This document shows, one piece after another, positions 1 to 7,579 of a stretch of 64,000 nucleotides of DNA; the stretch's first letter is position 1, and each line of letters begins with the position of its first letter. The stretch spans positions 1-64,000 of the forward strand of contig JAGQOH010000007.1 in assembly GCA_020427635.1 (NCBI GenBank), read 5' to 3'. This DNA comes from Phycisphaerales bacterium. GTDB taxonomy: Bacteria; Planctomycetota; Phycisphaerae; Phycisphaerales; UBA1924. Position numbers and translations under genes: made by a program. The notes beneath the pieces were generated by a model. It had not been told where the DNA came from and ran no database searches. It was given only the letters and a program-made list of their open reading frames with translations.

Positions 1-1307
1 CCCGTCCCGCGCAGCGCCCCGCGAATGCAGATCGAAATCGCAAACGGCGCTTGAATGAACGCACAAATGAACAGCAACCTTGGCACCAACTCCATATGCA
101 CAGGCTGCTGCGTAAAGACGCCCACCACATAGCGCGGCGCAAACGCGAACGCCATCCCAAACAGCACCATGATGCTCGTCGCAATCGCAGTGCAACGCAA
201 AATCGCCTTGCGTGCAAGATCCGGACGCATGGCGCCCAAATACTGCCCCGCCAACGTCGCTGCCGCCATGGACATCGCAAACCCAGGCAGAAAACTAAAC
301 GCCTCGATGCGAATCGCAACGATGTGGCTCCCAAAGAGCCCCTCGCCCCCCATCAACCCCACAAGCACAATCACCAGGAAGTTGCCAAACCACATCCCCG
401 CCGTCTCGATCAGATTGGGCGTGCCCACACGAATCAACCGCTTCATCGTCGTAACGTGCGGCTTCAATCGCCTCGCACGCAAGCGAAGCCCGTGCACGCC
501 CCGCGTGCCGAGCAACACCATCATCGCCACCGCGCCGGTGGTCCATGCGATCACCGTGCCCCACGCAATGCCCGCAAGCCCCCACTGAAAGCCAAACGGG
601 TTCGCAATGATGGTCGTCGTAACCACGTCGCCCGCCGCTCCGGGCCGCGTATAACCAAAGCTCGCGCCGGACAGCACAAAGCTCGTCACGATATTGACAA
701 CGTTCACCCCCGCCATCATCAACAGCGGACTCACCGCATCCCCCGCGCCACGCGCACCTGCAATCCCGCACACAAGCCATGTCTGCATCGGCACCGCAAC
801 CGCAAGAATGCGCAGGTACTCGACCGCTTGGCGCGCAACTTCCCCATCGAGATTCAGCACACGCGCCACCAACGGTGCGCACACCCACAGCACCACGCTC
901 ACAAGCGCACCACCACCAAGCCCAAGCAGTGCCGCCTGCCCCAGCGCCGCGTTCGCCACCGCAGGGCGTCCCTTGCCCATCGATCGGCTCACCAGCGCCG
1001 TTACACCAACACCCAGCGCCATCCCCACAAGCCCAATCAACCACACGAAGTAACTCGCCGCGCCGACCGCGTCCGTCGCCTCGACGCTCAAACTCGCCGA
1101 TAGCGTCGTATCCACCATCCCCACAAGCGCATTCAGAAAGCTCTCGATGAGCACGGGCCACGCGAGCAGCCAAATCGCCGCGCGCATCGACAGCCCCTTC
1201 AGCTTGCCTGACTTGATCACCCGATCATCGCGCACGCCACCCACCGGCCCTGCGCCGCTTGGGCCCGTCACCGGAGGATCAGCATCTGTGTACTTGCGAG
1301 AGGTCAC
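1..1307 (-). CDS. MATE-family multidrug/Na+ efflux transporter (C-terminus outside window)
   Basis: I read this frame by hand on the minus strand; it is open through the left edge, so the C-terminal part is missing. The chosen start is GTG at 1307, with AGGAG six bases upstream. After about 45 hydrophilic residues come repeated hydrophobic helices of MATE type (AIWLLAWPVLIESFLNALVG, then DTTLSASLSVEATDAVGAAS), and the second half repeats the pattern. MATE proteins export cationic drugs or metabolites in exchange for Na+ or H+ across the inner membrane. It is the last visible gene of the nrdR group. Family assignment is firm; the substrate is unknown. Confidence 0.85.
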   Translation of the reverse strand, partial: MTSRKYTDADPPVTGPSGAGPVGGVRDDRVIKSGKLKGLSMRAAIWLLAWPVLIESFLNALVGMVDTTLSASLSVEATDAVGAASYFVWLIGLVGMALGVGVTALVSRSMGKGRPAVANAALGQAALLGLGGGALVSVVLWVCAPLVARVLNLDGEVARQAVEYLRILAVAVPMQTWLVCGIAGARGAGDAVSPLLMMAGVNVVNIVTSFVLSGASFGYTRPGAAGDVVTTTIIANPFGFQWGLAGIAWGTVIAWTTGAVAMMVLLGTRGVHGLRLRARRLKPHVTTMKRLIRVGTPNLIETAGMWFGNFLVIVLVGLMGGEGLFGSHIVAIRIEAFSFLPGFAMSMAAATLAGQYLGAMRPDLARKAILRCTAIATSIMVLFGMAFAFAPRYVVGVFTQQPVHMELVPRLLFICAFIQAPFAISICIRGALRGT

Positions 1308-1356
1308 GAGCGGCTCCTGCACGCATCGGCCTGACGCGCGAGGGCCATGCTAGCCC

Positions 1357-1857
1357 TCACCCTGCCGCGTCGCCCGCGCCTGACCCCGAAACCTGGGCCA
1401 CCATCGCATACGCGACATACCGAAGCGCCCCGCCCGGATGCGCCAAGGGCGTAGCGGTCAATTCGCGAATCTCAACCGCAGCGCCGGGCCCGAACGCGCC
1501 ACCCGCAACCCGTGCCACCGCCCGTCGCGCGCCTGCCAGATCGCTCGCCAGCGCTTCGACACACACCACGCGCTCTCCATCCTCCGTGCGCTCGCCATCG
1601 AACCACCACGCCGGCTTCACTGTCGCCGGCCCATGGACCACAGGCTCGGGGGCCGCCGCAATCGTGCCCGGCGCCTCCTCATCCTCTGTCACCCTTGGCC
1701 CATACGCCGTTTCATCAGGCGCAACCTGCACCGTCCGATGTGGCGCGGGCGTCGGCAACAAATCGGGAGGTCCACTCTGCGCGCATCCACTCCACACGCT
1801 GGCTGCCGCCGCACACACAAAACCACCCACCTTCACACCGCTCAAACGTGCTGACAT
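1357..1857 (-). CDS. hypothetical lipoprotein
   Basis: The preferred start is the ATG at 1857, which places an N-terminal signal just after it (SARLSGVKVGGFVCAAAASVWSGC), ending in a lipobox-like WSGC. The frame also allows a GTG at 1896. The mature part is a Pro/Ala-rich linker followed by an alpha/beta-looking segment of about 80 residues (VVCVEALASDLAGARRAVAR). No family recognised. It lies 75 nt after nrdR and 49 nt before the MATE gene on the same strand, so cotranscription is likely. Confidence 0.6.
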   Translation of the reverse strand: MSARLSGVKVGGFVCAAAASVWSGCAQSGPPDLLPTPAPHRTVQVAPDETAYGPRVTEDEEAPGTIAAAPEPVVHGPATVKPAWWFDGERTEDGERVVCVEALASDLAGARRAVARVAGGAFGPGAAVEIRELTATPLAHPGGALRYVAYAMVAQVSGSGAGDAAG

Positions 1858-1932
1858 ACCCACCTGTACCGCACCCCTTGCCCTTCGGGTCCGCACCCGC
1901 CCGCACTTTTTGCCCTGTCATCTGCTCGGAGA

Positions 1933-2448
1933 TCACTGCGTCGGCGGCCGAGACCCATCGCCAAACATGTGCTGCTGATCCGGAACATCACGAATCCGCG
2001 CATTCAGCTCCTCCAGCTGCTTCATGATGTCATCCACGTTCCGGAAGTTGTAGTACTCGCTCGCGAACCGCACATACGCAATCTCGTCCAGCCCCTTGAG
2101 CCGATTCGCCACCAACTCACCGATCGCCCGGCTCTCCACCTCCCGGTCATAGGTCCGGTGGATCTCGTCCTCCACCGCATCCACCAGTGCGACCTTGTCG
2201 TCCTCCTTGATGGGCCGCTTCCCACAGGCCATCAGCACCCCCTTCAGGATGCTCTCTCGTGAAAAAGGCACCCGCGATCCATCCCGCTTCACCACCATCA
2301 ATCGAGCCGTCTCTTCGATCCGCTCATAGGTGGTGAACCGCCTCCCACACGCCAGGCACTGGCGGCGACGACGGATCACGCCCCCGCCCTCAGACGAGCG
2401 CGAGTCAATCACCTTGTCATTGTCTTCGCCACAGAAGGGGCAATTCAC
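1933..2448 (-). CDS. nrdR: transcriptional repressor NrdR
   Basis: 171 residues. The N-terminal zinc ribbon has Cys3, Cys6, Cys31 and Cys34 (NCPFCGEDNDKV and RRRRQCLACGRRFTTYER), followed by an ATP-cone domain (about residues 49-139). NrdR binds (d)ATP and represses ribonucleotide reductase genes. Length and architecture are standard. The start is GTG at 2448 with GAGGT six bases upstream; it overlaps the stop of the ORF upstream as GTGA, suggesting translational coupling. The C-terminal tail past the ATP-cone is short and acidic. Confidence 0.97.
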   Translation of the reverse strand: MNCPFCGEDNDKVIDSRSSEGGGVIRRRRQCLACGRRFTTYERIEETARLMVVKRDGSRVPFSRESILKGVLMACGKRPIKEDDKVALVDAVEDEIHRTYDREVESRAIGELVANRLKGLDEIAYVRFASEYYNFRNVDDIMKQLEELNARIRDVPDQQHMFGDGSRPPTQ

Positions 2449-2813
2449 GTGCAGACCTCAATTGGGCGTGGGAATCGGTCGCCGCCGCCCAAGATGTTGC
2501 GCTCCCAGCCCCTTCCAGTCAAAAACCGACTCCGAGCCGGCCCGCCTCGCAAATTCCGGGGCCTTTGCCCCCCACCAAACCATTGCACAACCATTGCTCG
2601 GAAGCCGATGAATGTGTAACGTGCATTGGTCCTTGGGGGTGTACCCCAGGGGCGTCGGCATCGCGGAGGCGCTTGCTTCTTGGTCAAGTTGGTGACAACG
2701 AAGCCCAGACCGGTCCGCCGAGCAACCTCGGTGCGATCCGCACGCGCCTGCCCCGCCGGAAACTGGATCATGTATTTGTGAACGCGACGCATGAACTCGT
2801 CGCGATAGGCCAT
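2445..2813 (-). CDS. possible small hypothetical protein coupled to nrdR
   Basis: An ORF of about 122 residues starting MAYRDEFMRRVHKYMIQF, whose TGA stop overlaps the nrdR GTG start by four bases (GTGA). The first 50 or so codons have a GC-rich third position like the neighbours; the second half is less gene-like and rich in Pro, Arg and Gly. No family recognised and no strong ribosome binding site before the ATG at 2813 (another in-frame ATG is at 2828). If it is not a gene, the 455 bases between nrdR and infC are an empty divergent intergenic region. Confidence 0.35.
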   Translation of the reverse strand: MAYRDEFMRRVHKYMIQFPAGQARADRTEVARRTGLGFVVTNLTKKQAPPRCRRPWGTPPRTNARYTFIGFRAMVVQWFGGGQRPRNLRGGPARSRFLTGRGWERNILGGGDRFPRPIEVCT

Positions 2814-2903
2814 CGTCTCGACCACCATTGGTCGGGATCAGTGGCATCGCCCGCTCGCCCGTGGCGCGGCTGTGCGATGTCACCAACAGAAGGAGATTGA
2901 ACC

Positions 2904-3554
2904 ATCAGTCGGATGTTTAGGCGGGCCCCAGGCCCCATGAACAAGACCCGTGTGAACCATGAGATCCGCCTCACCCCCGTGCGCTTGATCAACGAGCACA
3001 ACGAGCAGGTGGGCGTCATCGATACGCGCGACGCGCTGCGCATGGCTGAAGAAGCAGGCCTCGATCTCGTCGAGGTCCAGGCTGACGTGCGCCCGCCCCT
3101 GTGCAAGATCATGGACTACGGCAAGTGGAAGTACGAGCAGTCCAAGAAGAAGAACCAGGGCGCGAAAGCCCAGGAAATGAAGGAAGTGCGCCTGGGTCGA
3201 TCGGCCAAAATCGATGACCATGACGTGCACATTCGCGTCTCCCAAGCGCGCAAGTTCCTCATGGAAGGCCACAAGGTGCTCTTCATCCAGCGCTATCGCG
3301 GACGCGAAATGGCGCACATCGAGATCGGCATGGACCGCCTGAACGAGATCGTCACCGAACTCGCTGACATCTCCAAGGTCGAGTCCCCGCCACGCCTTGC
3401 AGGTCGACAGGCCACCATGGTCCTGGTGCCCGACCGTGCCAAGGTCGCCTCACTCAAGGCGCGACTCGCCAAGGAAGCAGGCGCTACAAGCCAAGCCCCG
3501 CAGGAACTCGACGCACCCGCGCCAGAGCCCGAACCGGCCGAGCAAGAAGCCTGA
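2904..3554 (+). CDS. infC: translation initiation factor IF-3, probable ATC start
   Basis: Bacterial IF-3: N-domain with VNHEIRLTPVRLINEHNEQV, the signature region PPLCKIMDYGKWKYEQ and the C-domain GREMAHIEIG, plus an extra acidic Pro/Glu tail of about 25 residues. IF-3 binds the 30S subunit and enforces start-codon selection. ATG codons exist at 2913 and 2937, but the only strong Shine-Dalgarno (AAGGAG, 2890-2895) is 17 bases from 2913 and 8 bases from an in-frame ATC at 2904. An ATC start gives N-terminal (M)SRMFRRAP and would match the known use of rare start codons for infC autoregulation. rpmI and rplT, usually next, do not follow; the next gene is a FIST protein. Confidence 0.95.
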   Translation: MSRMFRRAPGPMNKTRVNHEIRLTPVRLINEHNEQVGVIDTRDALRMAEEAGLDLVEVQADVRPPLCKIMDYGKWKYEQSKKKNQGAKAQEMKEVRLGRSAKIDDHDVHIRVSQARKFLMEGHKVLFIQRYRGREMAHIEIGMDRLNEIVTELADISKVESPPRLAGRQATMVLVPDRAKVASLKARLAKEAGATSQAPQELDAPAPEPEPAEQEA

Positions 3555-3685
3555 TAACAGACCCCGCCGCGCAAGCTTCACACTACAAACAGTGCAAAAG
3601 CGGCGCGCCTATGGGTCTGCACCAAACCCAACGCCCAATCGCCCCGATGCAAGCCCGAGCCGAATCGATCGGGAAGGGGGGCGTT

Positions 3686-4861
3686 ATGCGCCACGCGCAC
3701 ATGCAATGGACGGCCGCAGACGGGTGGGATCGCGCAATGCCTGATCTCGAGCAGTCGCGCACACTCATCATCGTCTTTGGCGACGCCGACCTCGCGAACA
3801 CCCCAGAGCCGATCGCCCAACTGCTCGAACGCTACCCGCAAGCTACGCTGGTCGGCTGCTCGACCGCCGGCCAGATCATGCACGACTCGATCAAAGACGG
3901 TGGCGCCTTCGTCACCTTCATCACCTTTGAGCAGCCCGGCTCTTCCGTCAAGGCCACCCTCACCCAGCACCAGGGCGACACCCTGGACACCGCCCGACAA
4001 CTCGTCGCGGGCCTGCAAACTGACAACCTGCGCGGCGTACTTGTGCTCTCCGATGGCCTACTGGTCAATGGCAGCGATCTCGCCCAAGGCTTGCGTGACT
4101 CGCTCCCCCCGCGCACCTGCATCACAGGCGGGCTCGCGGGAGACGGGCAACGCTTCGAACACACCTGGGTCTGCTGCAATGGCCTGCCGCAGCCTTCCGG
4201 CGTCGTCGCCGTCGGCTTCTATGGCAATTCGATCGGCATGTGGCATGGCTGCCGCGGCGGGTGGGACACCTTTGGCCCCGCGCGCAAGGTCACACAATCA
4301 GAAGGCAACGTCCTGTACGCCCTGGACGACAAGCCCGCGCTCACCCTCTACAAGGAATACCTGGGCGAACTCGCCGAAGGCCTGCCCGGGTCAGCGCTGC
4401 TCTATCCGCTCGCCATTCGCCACCCCGACCACGATCGCATCCTCGTGCGCACCGTCCTTGCGGTGAACGAAGATGACGATTCAATGACCTTCGCCGGCGA
4501 CATCCCACAAGGCTGGACCGCTCAGCTCATGAATGCCAGCTTCGATCGCATCATCGATGGTGCAGGCGAAGCCGCCGCCATGGTGCCACACCATCTCGAC
4601 GAGGACGCCTCGGCCCTGTGCGTCTCCATCAGTTGCGTTGGACGCCGTATGCTCTTGCGTCACCGCGCTGAAGAAGAACTCGACGAGGTCTTGGACGCGC
4701 TGCCCGCGAACACTTCGCAGATCGGTTTCTATTCCTATGGCGAACTCTCGCCACTGGCTGACTCCCCGTGCGAACTGCACAACCAAACCATGACCTTGAC
4801 CCTCATCGCTGAACGCCCCGGAGGATTCGATGCACTCGATTCTCACGCGTCAGCTGCGTAA
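3686..4861 (+). CDS. FIST-domain sensory protein
   Basis: 391 residues from the ATG at 3686, chosen because AAGGGGGG lies just upstream; the frame stays open to 3611. The N-terminal half is FIST_N (SRTLIIVFGDADLANT, LVGCSTAGQIMHDSI, GGLAGDGQRFEHTWVC) and the second half FIST_C (ALTLYKEYLGE, then VSISCVGRRMLLRHRAEEEL and IGFYSYGELSP). FIST domains are predicted small-ligand (possibly amino-acid) sensors found with signalling output domains. No membrane segment is seen, so it is probably cytoplasmic. It overlaps the following GGDEF-EAL gene by 32 bases, so the two probably work as sensor and effector. Confidence 0.88.
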   Translation: MRHAHMQWTAADGWDRAMPDLEQSRTLIIVFGDADLANTPEPIAQLLERYPQATLVGCSTAGQIMHDSIKDGGAFVTFITFEQPGSSVKATLTQHQGDTLDTARQLVAGLQTDNLRGVLVLSDGLLVNGSDLAQGLRDSLPPRTCITGGLAGDGQRFEHTWVCCNGLPQPSGVVAVGFYGNSIGMWHGCRGGWDTFGPARKVTQSEGNVLYALDDKPALTLYKEYLGELAEGLPGSALLYPLAIRHPDHDRILVRTVLAVNEDDDSMTFAGDIPQGWTAQLMNASFDRIIDGAGEAAAMVPHHLDEDASALCVSISCVGRRMLLRHRAEEELDEVLDALPANTSQIGFYSYGELSPLADSPCELHNQTMTLTLIAERPGGFDALDSHASAA

Positions 4862-6422
4862 GCTTGGGCTCAAGCCACACGAGCTCCCATCGACTGAAGC
4901 GTGGGTCCGCTTCATCGCGGATATCTCGCAAGCCTTTCGTGGCTACGACGAGGATCGCTACCTCATGCAGCGCGCCATGGAGCTCTCCTCCAAGGAAATG
5001 CGCGAACTGATGGACCGGCTTGCTCGCCAAAACGAGCAGTTGCAAACACAAATCCGCCAGAACGCTGCGCACACCGACCGCCTGCGCCACGCCGCCACCC
5101 ACGACACACTGACCGGCTTGCCCAATCGCGCCGCGCTGCTCGAAGCCGCGACCGCCTGCATCCGCGAGCGCAATGGCGCTGCGCCCAGCTTCGCGCTCAT
5201 CTTCATCGACCTCGATGACTTCAAGGTCATCAACGACAGCCTCGGACATGACATCGGAGACCAGGTCCTCAAGCTGCTCGCCGAGCGCCTGGACGGCGTC
5301 GCCCACGAGGCCCCAGAAACCGAGCCACTCACCTGTCGCCTGGGTGGCGACGAGTTCGTCATCCTGCTGCGAAACATCAACGACAGTGAAACCGCCGTCG
5401 ACGTCGCCGATCGCCTCCACGACGCCATGCGCAAGCCCTTCACCCTCGCTCACCACAGCTTCGTGCTCTCCGCCAGCATGGGCCTCCTTGTCAACGACGC
5501 GACCTATTCCGATGCCTCCGAAATGCTCCGCGATGCCGATGCCGCCATGTACCGCGCCAAGATCAATGGCAAAGCTGGCCACGCCGTCTTCCACCCAGGC
5601 ATGCACAACGAGAGCGTGCAGCGCCTCCGCGTCGAGCAAGACCTGCGCGCCGCCATTGGAAAAGGGCAGTTCCACGTCGCCTACCAGCCCGTCATTCAAT
5701 TGGAAAGCGGCCAGCTCACTGCCTTCGAGTCGCTCTTGCGCTGGCGCCACCCCGAGCGAGGTCTCGTGCGCCCCGATTTCTTCCTCGATGTCGCCGAGCA
5801 GACCGGGCTCATCGTGCCTATTGGTCGAGAAGTGCTCAAACACATCGCCAAGGACGTGCGCTCCTGGGATCAGGCAGGACCCAAAACGCACTTCCGCATC
5901 GCCGTCAACTTCTCACGCCGACAGCTCTGCGAGCCCTCGCTCATCGACGATCTCCTGCGCGTCACCGACGAAAGCAATCTTACGCCGGATCGCCTCGCCG
6001 TCGAGGTCACCGAATCCTCAGTCGTCGCCGACGCAGACCAAGTGACCGACGTTCTGCGCACCATCCGCGAACGAGGATGCAACGTCTACATGGACGACTT
6101 CGGCACAGGCCTCAGCTCCCTCAGCTCGCTCCACTCCATGCCCTTCGACGCCGTCAAGATCGACCGCGCCTTCATGCGCCACATCACCGAGCAGCGCCAC
6201 CACGCCGCCATTGTGATGTCCATCGTCATGCTCGCACACAACCTGGGCCTTGGTGTCATTGGCGAGGGCATCGAATCCGTCGACCAGCTCGTCCAACTGC
6301 AAGCCTCCGATTGCGACATGGGTCAGGGCTACCTCTTCTCGCGCCCCCTCAACGCACACGACGTCCCCGACTGGATCGCTTCCGAAGGCGTCCAGTGGCG
6401 CCAGATCCGTCAGGCCGCCTAG
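4830..6422 (+). CDS. GGDEF-EAL bifunctional cyclic-di-GMP enzyme
   Basis: 530 residues. A helical N-terminal region (about 1-90, probably coiled coil) leads to a GGDEF domain with an intact GGDEF motif at residues 172-176 and then an EAL domain. The EAL catalytic set looks complete: ESL at residue 300 in place of EAL (the metal-binding Glu is kept), VNFSRRQL, EVTES, DDFGTG, KIDRAF, GEGIES and QGYLFSRP. It may therefore both make and degrade c-di-GMP. There is no transmembrane helix. The start at 4830 follows GGAGG and lies inside the upstream FIST gene, which suggests strict co-expression. Confidence 0.95.
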   Translation: MHSILTRQLRKLGLKPHELPSTEAWVRFIADISQAFRGYDEDRYLMQRAMELSSKEMRELMDRLARQNEQLQTQIRQNAAHTDRLRHAATHDTLTGLPNRAALLEAATACIRERNGAAPSFALIFIDLDDFKVINDSLGHDIGDQVLKLLAERLDGVAHEAPETEPLTCRLGGDEFVILLRNINDSETAVDVADRLHDAMRKPFTLAHHSFVLSASMGLLVNDATYSDASEMLRDADAAMYRAKINGKAGHAVFHPGMHNESVQRLRVEQDLRAAIGKGQFHVAYQPVIQLESGQLTAFESLLRWRHPERGLVRPDFFLDVAEQTGLIVPIGREVLKHIAKDVRSWDQAGPKTHFRIAVNFSRRQLCEPSLIDDLLRVTDESNLTPDRLAVEVTESSVVADADQVTDVLRTIRERGCNVYMDDFGTGLSSLSSLHSMPFDAVKIDRAFMRHITEQRHHAAIVMSIVMLAHNLGLGVIGEGIESVDQLVQLQASDCDMGQGYLFSRPLNAHDVPDWIASEGVQWRQIRQAA

Positions 6423-6637
6423 CCTCCACCCGCCGCCCACCGCGCCAATCCCCTATCCTCCCGCCGGTTCCACTCACCGTCCCCCGCGCGACTGGCCGAT
6501 ACGCCTTTGCATCCGCCCATTCATCCCCAACGAACAGGGGGGCGGAGCCTGACCAGGCGACCGGGGGAGATCCAACGCTCTTTCCTGAGGTGTGTGTCCA
6601 CCTCCAGCCCCCCAAGCCTCGGCGCCAGGGATCGTCC

Positions 6638-7390
6638 ATGCCTCGCATCGCCCTCATCTCGGACATCCACGGCAACCTCGAGGCACTCGACGCCGTCCTC
6701 AAAGACATCGCGCAGGACCACGTCGACCGCGTCTGCTGCCTGGGCGACATCGTCGGCTATGGCCCCGACCCCGGCCAATGCATCGAAGTCGTCTTCACCG
6801 TCTGCGACAAAATGGTACTGGGCAACCATGAGGAAGCACTCCTCCGCTCAGGCGTCCTCAACAGCTTCAACCCCCGCGCACGCCAGGCCATCGACATCAC
6901 CCGCCAACTGCTCTCCGACGACCACATGGCGATGCTCGAATCGATCCCCGACGTCGCCAAGATCGACGAACTCACCCTCGCCCACGCCAGCTTTGGTCCG
7001 GTGCAATACGAATACCTCGCCACTGAAGAAGCCGTCGACCGTTCTTTCGAAGGCCTGCGCACCAAGTACGGCGCCGTCGGACACACCCACATCCCGGGCG
7101 TCTTCTCGCGCGAGATGTCCATCCTTGGCGGCTCCTCCGAACCAATCTTCGAAATCATGCTTGGCTCAACCTCCGTCCCCATCCGCCCCAACACCCGCGC
7201 GATCATGAACCCCGGCTCCGTCGGGCAGCCGCGCGACCGCAACCCCGATGCGAGCTGGGGCATCTTCGACACCGACGACATGCGCTTCGAAATCCGCCGC
7301 GTCGCCTACGACGTCGACGCCACCCAAGCCAAGATCGCACGCCTCGGCATGCCCAGCTTCCACGGCGAACGCCTCAAGATGGGCGCTTAG
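6638..7390 (+). CDS. calcineurin-like metallophosphoesterase (YfcE/MJ0936 type)
   Basis: 250 residues from the ATG at 6638 (AGGGA upstream). The metallophosphoesterase ligands are present in order: SDIHGN near the N-terminus, LGDIVGYGPDP, LGNHEEAL and VGHTHIPG, then a conserved NPGSVGQPR. Such enzymes hydrolyse phosphodiesters or phosphomonoesters with two metal ions; the natural substrate is not clear from sequence. The frame is open far upstream, but that part is a shadow of the GGDEF-EAL gene. The 215 bases before it hold no other feature I can see. Confidence 0.9.
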   Translation: MPRIALISDIHGNLEALDAVLKDIAQDHVDRVCCLGDIVGYGPDPGQCIEVVFTVCDKMVLGNHEEALLRSGVLNSFNPRARQAIDITRQLLSDDHMAMLESIPDVAKIDELTLAHASFGPVQYEYLATEEAVDRSFEGLRTKYGAVGHTHIPGVFSREMSILGGSSEPIFEIMLGSTSVPIRPNTRAIMNPGSVGQPRDRNPDASWGIFDTDDMRFEIRRVAYDVDATQAKIARLGMPSFHGERLKMGA

Positions 7391-7579
7391 GCGCGGTTCA
7401 TTCCAAAACCCAGGGATCGCAATCCCTGGGTTCCACCGCGCTCCATCCCCCTGCTACCATTCCTCCCATCAGGTGTGTCGCTGCACCTGAACCACAACAC
7501 CTGAGCGGCGCTTCATTCCGCGCCGCGCTTGCCCGTCGACAGCGTCACGTGAGTCGATGGGGAAAGGACCGGGCCCACC
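7391..7579 (+). promoter_or_regulatory. thrS upstream region with two hairpins
   Basis: The 189 bases between the phosphoesterase and thrS contain a perfect inverted repeat at 7407-7432 (11-bp stem, CGCA loop) flanked by shorter complementary arms GCGCGG (7391-7396) and CCGCGC (7436-7441), and a second hairpin at 7469-7490 (7-bp stem, 8-nt loop). No T-run follows the first one, so it is not a standard intrinsic terminator. A TACCAT at about 7455 could be a -10 box. Whether these are terminators, a repeat, or a thrS leader control element cannot be decided here. Confidence 0.45.

Noticed and set aside
51-1103. Plus-strand ORF of 350 codons and minus-strand ORF at 295-1173
   Set aside because: Both are shadows of the MATE gene in other frames: Arg/His/Pro- or Gly/Cys-rich with no domain or start signal. 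The real frame reads as a membrane transporter.
7391-7579. T-box leader for thrS
   Set aside because: No T-box consensus (TGGNACCGCG) or specifier arrangement was found; only two simple hairpins.
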